From Methylobacter sp. KS41 (GTDB taxonomy: Bacteria > Pseudomonadota > Gammaproteobacteria > Methylococcales > Methylomonadaceae), in NCBI GenBank assembly GCA_002862125.1, contig PHSP01000001.1, positions 1,054,001 through 1,118,000 of the forward strand: a stretch of DNA of 64,000 nucleotides, written 5' to 3'. Both the position numbers and the translations under genes were made by a program. Under the pieces are notes generated by a model. The model saw only the letters and a list, made by a program, of their open reading frames with translations. It was not told where the DNA came from and did no database searches. Positions 58,669 to 64,000 of the stretch are shown piece by piece (the first letter of the stretch is position 1; each line of letters begins with the position of its first letter).

Positions 58669-59349
58669 TTATCCGACAATCAAACCATCTTCCATGTGCA
58701 AAACCTTGCCTATCCGCGCTGCCAATTCATGGTCGTGGGTCACAACCAAAAAACTGACGTTCAGTTCCTGGTTTAATTCCAGCATCAGCTGATATACCTG
58801 ATGTGCGGTTTTACTGTCAAGATTTCCGGTAGGCTCATCAGCCAAAATCAAACCAGGCTTGTTAATTAATGCTCTCGCTACGGCTGCACGCTGTCTTTCG
58901 CCACCGGATAATTCACCCGGTTTATGTTCAATGCGATGACCCAGGCCTACCCTCTGTAATAATTCGCTGGCGCGCGCCGCCGCCTGTTTTACTGACTCTC
59001 CACCGATCAGCAAAGGCATTGCCACATTTTCCAGAACAGTAAACTCACCCAATAAATGATGCGACTGATAAATAAACCCTAATGATTTATTTCTTAATCT
59101 GGCCAATTTCGTGGCATTGACCTTATTAAGATTCACTCCATCCAGGACCACTTCACCGCCGCTGGCCTTTTCCAACCCTCCCAACAGGTGCAGTAAAGTG
59201 CTTTTACCGGAGCCTGACGCGCCCATAATAGCAACACGTTCGCCAATACCAATGGTTAAATCAACGCCTTTCAAAACCTCAACATCCAACCCTCCCTGGT
59301 CATAACGCTTGGTTAAGTGCCGGCAATGCAAAATGCTGGTTTTATTCAT
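58669..59349 (-). CDS. lolD: Lipoprotein-releasing ABC transporter ATPase LolD
   Basis: A 226-residue ATPase that powers release of outer-membrane lipoproteins to LolA. Walker A GASGSGKS (43-50), signature [15 protein letters not shown], Walker [13 protein letters not shown] and the H-loop VTHDHELA are intact. The ATG overlaps the lolC stop by eight bases. It pairs with the membrane subunit encoded directly upstream. Confidence 0.95.
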   Translation of the reverse strand: MNKTSILHCRHLTKRYDQGGLDVEVLKGVDLTIGIGERVAIMGASGSGKSTLLHLLGGLEKASGGEVVLDGVNLNKVNATKLARLRNKSLGFIYQSHHLLGEFTVLENVAMPLLIGGESVKQAAARASELLQRVGLGHRIEHKPGELSGGERQRAAVARALINKPGLILADEPTGNLDSKTAHQVYQLMLELNQELNVSFLVVTHDHELAARIGKVLHMEDGLIVG

Positions 59350-60589
59350 ATCTAAGGACTTCCGCCGGATTTATTCTGGATGCCTGCCAGGCAGGATAAA
59401 TGGTCGCCAGCAAGGACAGGAAAAAGGCCATGCCCGCTATCAAGTAAACATCCATCCAAACCAGTTTGGAAGGCAACTCACTGATGTAATACACATCAGC
59501 CGCCATAAACTGAACATGAAATAATTTCTCAATGGCCGGCACAATGGTTTCAACATTTAATGCCAGCAATATCCCGCCTACGGTTCCAAGCGCCGTGCCG
59601 ACCACGCCGATTATGGCGCCTAATACCATAAATATGCCCATCACCGAGCCCGAAGTAAGACCTTGGGTTTTTAGAATAGCTATATCGGCGCGCTTATCGG
59701 TAACCACCATCACCAGCGTGGAAACAATATTAAAAGCGGCTACCGCCACTATCAATAACAGGATAATAAACATCACCCGTTTTTCTATCTGAATGGCCTT
59801 AAAGAAATTGCTATGCGCCAAGGTCCAATCACTTACCTGGTAATCGTCGTAAAGCGCTTTCCCGAGTTCATACGTAATCCGCGGCGCATTAAACAAATCA
59901 TCCAGTTTTATGCGCAAGCCTGACACTGCATCCCCCATGCGAAATAACTTGGCCGCATCCTCAATATTAATCAGCGCCATGTTGCGATCATACTCATACA
60001 TGCCTACCTGAAAAATCCCCACTACGGTAAACCGCCGCATCCTGGGCACAATACCCGCTGGCGTGGAATTAATTTGCGGGCTAATGACGGTGATTTTATC
60101 GCCCATCATAACGCCCAGATAATTAGCCAGTTCAGCGCCCAAAACAATGCCGTATTGACCTGCAACCAGATCAGTAAGCTTGCCGGCTTTCATTTTATTG
60201 CCTACTTCCGAAACCCTGGATTCATAGTCCGGCATAATCCCGTTGAGCATGGTCCCGCTGACTCGCCGGTCGGCATTAATCATGACCTGCCCGCTGATGA
60301 AGGGAGCCGCTCCTTCAACATGAGGATAATTTTTTAATTTCTCATCAAGCTTACGCCAGTTATCCAACTGGCCATATCTACCCGTGATTGTGGCATGCGC
60401 GGTCATGCCTAGAATCCGCTCGCGCAATTCTGCTTCAAAACCATTCATCACGGACAATACAGTGATCAGCGCGGAAACGCCCAAGGCAATTCCGAGAACA
60501 GAGGTTAAAGTAATAAAAGAAATAAACTGGGTGCGGCGTTTAGCTCGCGTATAACGCAAGCCAATATAAAAAACAAGAGGTTTAAACAT
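59342..60589 (-). CDS. lolC: Lipoprotein-releasing ABC transporter permease LolC/LolE
   Basis: A 415-residue inner-membrane subunit with four helices (one N-terminal, three C-terminal) around a large periplasmic MacB-like domain. [30 protein letters not shown]-type opening and the tail [18 protein letters not shown] are typical. Only one such permease gene is present, as in species with a LolF-like homodimer or with the second copy elsewhere. Confidence 0.93.
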   Translation of the reverse strand: MFKPLVFYIGLRYTRAKRRTQFISFITLTSVLGIALGVSALITVLSVMNGFEAELRERILGMTAHATITGRYGQLDNWRKLDEKLKNYPHVEGAAPFISGQVMINADRRVSGTMLNGIMPDYESRVSEVGNKMKAGKLTDLVAGQYGIVLGAELANYLGVMMGDKITVISPQINSTPAGIVPRMRRFTVVGIFQVGMYEYDRNMALINIEDAAKLFRMGDAVSGLRIKLDDLFNAPRITYELGKALYDDYQVSDWTLAHSNFFKAIQIEKRVMFIILLLIVAVAAFNIVSTLVMVVTDKRADIAILKTQGLTSGSVMGIFMVLGAIIGVVGTALGTVGGILLALNVETIVPAIEKLFHVQFMAADVYYISELPSKLVWMDVYLIAGMAFFLSLLATIYPAWQASRINPAEVLRYE

Positions 60590-60613
60590 GAAGTCTGTAA
60601 GTTAGAGAATAAA

Positions 60614-61030
60614 TCAGGAATTCCTGCACTGTGGGCAATATCCGTATAAATAAAGGCCATGATCGGTTAATTCATAACCCAGTTTTCCGGCAATTTCTTG
60701 TTGCCGGGCCTCGATGATTTCATCAGTAAACTCATCCACTCTGCCGCACTTCATGCAAAGTATATGGTCATGGTGATCACCCTTAGCCAACTCAAAGACG
60801 GAATTACCGCCCTCAAAATGATGTCTGGTCACCAGTCCAGCCGCTTCAAACTGGGTTAAAACACGATAAACCGTGGCTAAGCCGATTTCTTCATCTTCAC
60901 TGAGCAGGATTTTGTAGACCTTTTCAGCCGTTAGGTGATGTTCGTTAACCTGATTTTCTAAAATTTGCAGAATCTTCATCCGGGGCAAAGTCACCTTCAG
61001 TCCGGCGTTCCTTAAATCATATGTTTCCAA
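60614..61030 (-). CDS. fur: Ferric uptake regulator Fur
   Basis: A 138-residue iron-responsive repressor. The winged helix (LRNAGLKVTLPRMKIL, GLATVYRVL) is followed by the metal sites HHDHILCMKCGRVDEF and a C-terminal CPQC pair. Divergent from bamE, the common fur/bamE layout. A GATAATCATT half Fur box lies in the shared 150-base interval. Confidence 0.96.
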   Translation of the reverse strand: METYDLRNAGLKVTLPRMKILQILENQVNEHHLTAEKVYKILLSEDEEIGLATVYRVLTQFEAAGLVTRHHFEGGNSVFELAKGDHHDHILCMKCGRVDEFTDEIIEARQQEIAGKLGYELTDHGLYLYGYCPQCRNS

Positions 61031-61125
61031 GATTAATCTCCTGTTAAACCACTGTGTAGCGAGTAAAATATAAAATAGCAGTCATTGTAGCCTTTTTAGA
61101 CAATAAGAACATGACAGTTTTATAG

Positions 61126-61135
61126 GATAATCATT
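61126..61135. promoter_or_regulatory. Possible Fur-box half site in the fur/bamE interval
   Basis: GATAATCATT matches ten bases of the Fur consensus GATAATGATAATCATTATC. It lies near TAGACA/TATAGG, an 18-base-spaced promoter-like pair pointing toward bamE. Autoregulation of fur is known in relatives; this site is a weak match. Confidence 0.35.
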
Positions 61136-61180
61136 TAACATCCTGTATGATTTTATTATTTATTACTTCCGCAACCTCAA

Positions 61181-61675
61181 ATGAGAAAGCCGCTTTATTA
61201 TTTAAGTTTATTGACAAGCCTGACACTCGTCTCCTGCTCCACCATTCTAAACAATTTACCAGGCGTCTATACTCTTGAAATTCAACAAGGCAACATCATT
61301 GATCAAGCCATGGTTGACCAGCTCCGTCCCAACATGAGCAAGCGCCAGGTGCTTTATATCATGGGCTCGCCAATGCTGGATGATGTTTTTCATAAAAATC
61401 GCTGGGATTACGTTTATTCAAACCAGCCCAGCGGAGAAGACAGGGTTCAAAAGCAAGTTTCATTATTCTTTGAAAATGACCAGATAGTCAGCATTCAAGG
61501 GGATTTCAGACCCGAGGCGGCTCCTGTGATTAAAACATCGGCAGTAACAACGATCGATGTACCCAAGCGAGAACTTGATAAAACCTTATGGCAAAAAATA
61601 ACCGGCCTGTTTGGCTATGATAGCGCTGATAATGATGATCCCAACACTGATCAACCGGGTTCAAAACCATTATAA
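61181..61675 (+). CDS. bamE: Outer-membrane protein assembly factor BamE
   Basis: A 164-residue lipoprotein of the BAM complex. A signal peptide ends in the lipobox LVSC (Cys19). The SmpA/OmlA domain reads GNIIDQAMVDQLRPNMSKRQV and IMGSPMLDDVFHKNRWDYVY. The C-terminus is longer than in E. coli (113 residues), with an Asp/Pro-rich tail. Divergent from fur. Confidence 0.95.
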   Translation: MRKPLYYLSLLTSLTLVSCSTILNNLPGVYTLEIQQGNIIDQAMVDQLRPNMSKRQVLYIMGSPMLDDVFHKNRWDYVYSNQPSGEDRVQKQVSLFFENDQIVSIQGDFRPEAAPVIKTSAVTTIDVPKRELDKTLWQKITGLFGYDSADNDDPNTDQPGSKPL

Positions 61676-61742
61676 AGACCTGCGGTTTACAAGCAAATCT
61701 CCGTCCGGACTTGCACTACAAAACGGAAAACTGCACAACCGT

Positions 61743-62027
61743 TCATTCTTTTGCAGCCCGCTTTCGTCTTGCTTCTTTTGGATCCTGAATTAAAGGCCGG
61801 TAAATCTCTACTCTGTCCGCCTGCTTTAACGGCTGATCGAGCTTGCATACGCTGCCGTAGATACCGGCCTTTAGATCAGTTCCCTCTATTTCAGGAAAAC
61901 GGTTCAACAATTCAGATGCCTGAATTGCCTGTACGACTGTAGCGCCTTCCGGCAGTTTCAGGATGACAATCACTTGCTGTTCAGGCGTCGCGTAAGCCAC
62001 CTCAACATCAATCAAGGCCTCAGCCAT
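61743..62027 (-). CDS. rnfH: RnfH family protein
   Basis: A 94-residue beta-grasp protein (UPF0125). VEVAYATPEQQVIV, GATVVQAIQAS, GIYGSVCKLDQPLKQADRVEIYRPL and the basic tail DPKEARRKRA are the family pattern. It overlaps ratA by eight bases, a conserved ratA-rnfH pairing. Function is unknown. Confidence 0.93.
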   Translation of the reverse strand: MAEALIDVEVAYATPEQQVIVILKLPEGATVVQAIQASELLNRFPEIEGTDLKAGIYGSVCKLDQPLKQADRVEIYRPLIQDPKEARRKRAAKE

Positions 62028-62451
62028 AGACTTGTTTTGCCCTGCTGGTAAAGGAGCTCACCATGGTATTGCATATCTGGTTAAAGACTGCTCCGAATGC
62101 CAGACTGGCTAATTTTCCTGACATTTCAAATTCCAGATCCAGTGAAATCTTGCTGGCGTCCTCGCGCAAGGGCATAAAACTCCAAACGCCTTCGAGATAG
62201 GAAAAAGGGCCGTTCAGTAAAGACACTGTTATTTTGCCCCCCCTATCAATTCTGTTTCTTGTTGAAAACGATTTTTTAAAGCCGCCTTTGGAAATGAGCA
62301 ACTCTGCTTCAACAATATCATCTTCTCGTCTGATAATCCGGCTGCCGCTGCACCAGGGTAAAAATTGCGGATAGGCTTCGATGTTATTAACCAGGTCAAA
62401 CATCTGCAATGCGGAAAATTTAACCAATGCACTCTTTTGAACAATGGTCAT
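62020..62451 (-). CDS. ratA: RatA family SRPBCC protein
   Basis: A 143-residue START-like protein related to COQ10 and to E. coli RatA, which can block 70S subunit joining. MFDLVNNIEAYPQFLPWC and FEMSGKLASLAFGAVFNQI are conserved. The ATG follows the transporter stop without any gap, and its stop lies inside rnfH. Usually ratA is directly divergent from smpB; here a transporter gene intervenes. Confidence 0.93.
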   Translation of the reverse strand: MTIVQKSALVKFSALQMFDLVNNIEAYPQFLPWCSGSRIIRREDDIVEAELLISKGGFKKSFSTRNRIDRGGKITVSLLNGPFSYLEGVWSFMPLREDASKISLDLEFEMSGKLASLAFGAVFNQICNTMVSSFTSRAKQVYG

Positions 62452-63813
62452 TTAAAGCACTCCGATCACATGCAGGAATACAAAAAACACAGCTGATGGC
62501 GCGACATAACTGATCAAAATTTTCCATGCCTGATAGCCTGCCTTGTTTGGCATATTCAGCTCTTGTTCGCTGTGTTGCCTCTTCATAATCCAGCCGGCAA
62601 ATACCGCAATACAAAAACCGCCAATGGGCAACATTAAATTGGCGGTTAAGTAATCCATCAACTGAAAAATACTTCTGTCGAAAAATTTAACATCAGACCA
62701 GACATTAAAGGAAAATACCGTACCCAGGCCCAGCGCCCAGGCCGCCAGCCCGGACCAAACACAGGCCTGCTCGCGGCTAAGGTCTTTATTTTCTACCAGC
62801 CACGCAACCGCCGGTTCAATCAGGGAAATGGATGAGGTCAAGGCTGCAAACACCAGCATTACAAAAAATAGTATGCCCATCAACCAGCCGCCGGTCATAT
62901 TGCCGAAAGCAAGCGGCAGGGTTTGAAAAATGAGGCCGGGGCCGGACCCTGGGTGTAAATTATTGGCGAAAACAATCGGGAAAATAGCGATGCCCGCCAA
63001 TAAAGCCACGGCCGTATCGGCGCCCGCGATCAAAAACGCCGTCTTGGCAATCGATATTTTTTTAGGCAGATACGAGCCGTAAACCATAATCGCCCCCATG
63101 CCTAAACTCAGAGTAAAAAAAGCATGCCCCATCGCGGTTAATACCGCATCGCCGGTCAGTTTGCCGAAATCAGGCACGAATAAAAAACGCAGCCCTTGAT
63201 TATAGCTCCCTGTTGTCATCGCATAAGCGACTAATAAAATCATCAATACAAACAAACCCGGCATTAAAAACAGCACGGCTTTTTCCAGGCCGTTCTGAAC
63301 CCCGCGCGCCACAATCAGCATGGTTGCCAGCATAAATAACGAATGCCAGAAAATCAACTGCGCCGGACTGGCGATAAAGTTATTAAAAATTCCGTTTATC
63401 GTTATTGCATCGGCGCCAAAAAAACCGCCCGAAAAGGCTTTTATTATGTACGCAGAAGCCCAACCGGCAATAACGCTGTAATACGACAGGATTAACAAGC
63501 CTGCGATAACACCCAGCCAGCCCAAATAATGCCAGTTTTTATCCGCGCCCGCTTCTTCAGTCAACAGTTCCATCGCTTCAATCGGATTTCGTTGACTGCG
63601 CCTGCCGAGCATGGTTTCGGCAATCATAATAGGGATGCCAATCAGCAACACGCAGAAGAGATAAACGATAACAAATGCCCCGCCGCCATTCTCTCCGGTG
63701 ATATAAGGAAATTTCCAGATATTTCCCAAGCCAACCGCCGAACCGGTTGCCGCGAGAATAAATGCCAAGCGTGATGACCATGCACCATGAACTGATTTTT
63801 TTGTGTCCGTCAT
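62452..63813 (-). CDS. Sodium-dependent transporter, NSS family
   Basis: A 453-residue symporter with about 11-12 helices of the LeuT fold. RLAFILAATGSAVGLGNIWKFPYITGENGGGAF holds the first-helix sodium and substrate site of the family. Substrate is probably an amino acid or related small molecule; not determinable here. Its stop is directly followed by the ratA ATG. It occupies the smpB-ratA interval. Confidence 0.92.
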   Translation of the reverse strand: MTDTKKSVHGAWSSRLAFILAATGSAVGLGNIWKFPYITGENGGGAFVIVYLFCVLLIGIPIMIAETMLGRRSQRNPIEAMELLTEEAGADKNWHYLGWLGVIAGLLILSYYSVIAGWASAYIIKAFSGGFFGADAITINGIFNNFIASPAQLIFWHSLFMLATMLIVARGVQNGLEKAVLFLMPGLFVLMILLVAYAMTTGSYNQGLRFLFVPDFGKLTGDAVLTAMGHAFFTLSLGMGAIMVYGSYLPKKISIAKTAFLIAGADTAVALLAGIAIFPIVFANNLHPGSGPGLIFQTLPLAFGNMTGGWLMGILFFVMLVFAALTSSISLIEPAVAWLVENKDLSREQACVWSGLAAWALGLGTVFSFNVWSDVKFFDRSIFQLMDYLTANLMLPIGGFCIAVFAGWIMKRQHSEQELNMPNKAGYQAWKILISYVAPSAVFFVFLHVIGVL

Positions 63814-63912
63814 TTTTTGAGCGCCTATTAAAAACTCACCTTATTGGTAATATCGGGTAAAATAACAAAAATATTTCTCTTCGTCAGTTTAAAAATCAAA
63901 AACCCGTCCGCT

Positions 63913-64000
63913 ATGGCCGATAAAAAGTCCAAAAAAAATAAACCTCAGCAAAACGCAACGATTGCCGTTAATCGCCAAGCCAAGCATGAATATTTTATTG
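63913..64000 (+). CDS. smpB: SsrA-binding protein SmpB, N-terminal part (runs off window)
   Basis: The first 29 codons of the tmRNA partner protein. After a lysine-rich start the reading ATIAVNRQAKHEYFI matches the SmpB N-terminus, which begins the oligonucleotide-binding barrel. The rest lies beyond base 64000. Divergent from the NSS transporter gene with a 99-base gap. Confidence 0.9.
   Translation, partial: MADKKSKKNKPQQNATIAVNRQAKHEYFI

Noticed and set aside
1-64000. CRISPR arrays, rRNA genes, prophage or integrase genes
   Set aside because: No regularly spaced repeats, rRNA-like sequence, integrase or phage structural genes were seen.

Overview
The window looks like a chromosomal segment of a gammaproteobacterium, most probably a Methylococcales-type (methanotroph-like) organism. 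This is inferred from gene order and protein character, not from a marker gene. Housekeeping blocks follow gammaproteobacterial layouts: carA-carB-greA, with yhbY diverging from rlmE-ftsH; glmM-tpiA-secG-tRNA-Leu; comEC-lolD-lolC with a DUF2062 gene; and fur/bamE/rnfH/ratA/smpB. Between these blocks lie large cell-surface polysaccharide regions.

Layout. 0-6.1 kb: a polysaccharide locus with two family-2 glycosyltransferases, a PaaK-like adenylating enzyme, an alpha/alpha-toroid protein, a formyltransferase-fold protein and a polysaccharide deacetylase; an EAL-domain remnant follows. 6.5-17 kb: rapA, a CvfB-like S1 protein, a LOG-family hydrolase, a YebC-family regulator, the divergent AmmeMemoRadiSam genes, a DUF5765 membrane protein and an APH-fold phosphotransferase. 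17.9-28.9 kb: tRNA-Leu(GAG), secG, tpiA, glmM, ftsH, rlmE, yhbY, greA, carB, carA. folP, rimP-nusA and dapB-dnaJ, common neighbours of these genes, are absent at the expected places. 29.8-36.3 kb: a Gtr-like glycosylation region (GtrB-type GT2, broken EmrE-type transporter, GT-C enzyme, MaoC, GNAT, GtrA, PIG-L), then argH.

38-51 kb is the main accessory region: two methyltransferases, then an AT-rich, tightly coupled six-gene cassette fkbH-acp-maoC-SDR-MBOAT-SGNH. It reads as a self-contained route that makes an ACP-bound acyl (perhaps glyceryl-derived hydroxyacyl) group and places it on a surface glycan. Next come an acyltransferase-3 protein, an AIM24/TIGR00266 protein and a second MBOAT-SGNH pair, so three O-acylation systems lie within 11 kb. 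51.5-53.2 kb holds a PLP decarboxylase.

53.4-57.8 kb: the competence channel gene comEC is split by a 2,109-bp IS1634-like element with 13-bp terminal inverted repeats and a TTAA target duplication. Removing the element and one TTAA restores the reading frame exactly, so the insertion looks recent. 58-64 kb: DUF2062, lolD, lolC, fur, bamE, rnfH, ratA, an NSS-family sodium symporter and the start of smpB. The most interesting items are the FkbH/ACP/MBOAT cassette, the comEC disruption, the ligase-toroid-formyltransferase locus, the decayed EmrE-like flippase, and a hairpin just upstream of carA. No CRISPR array, integrase or prophage was seen.
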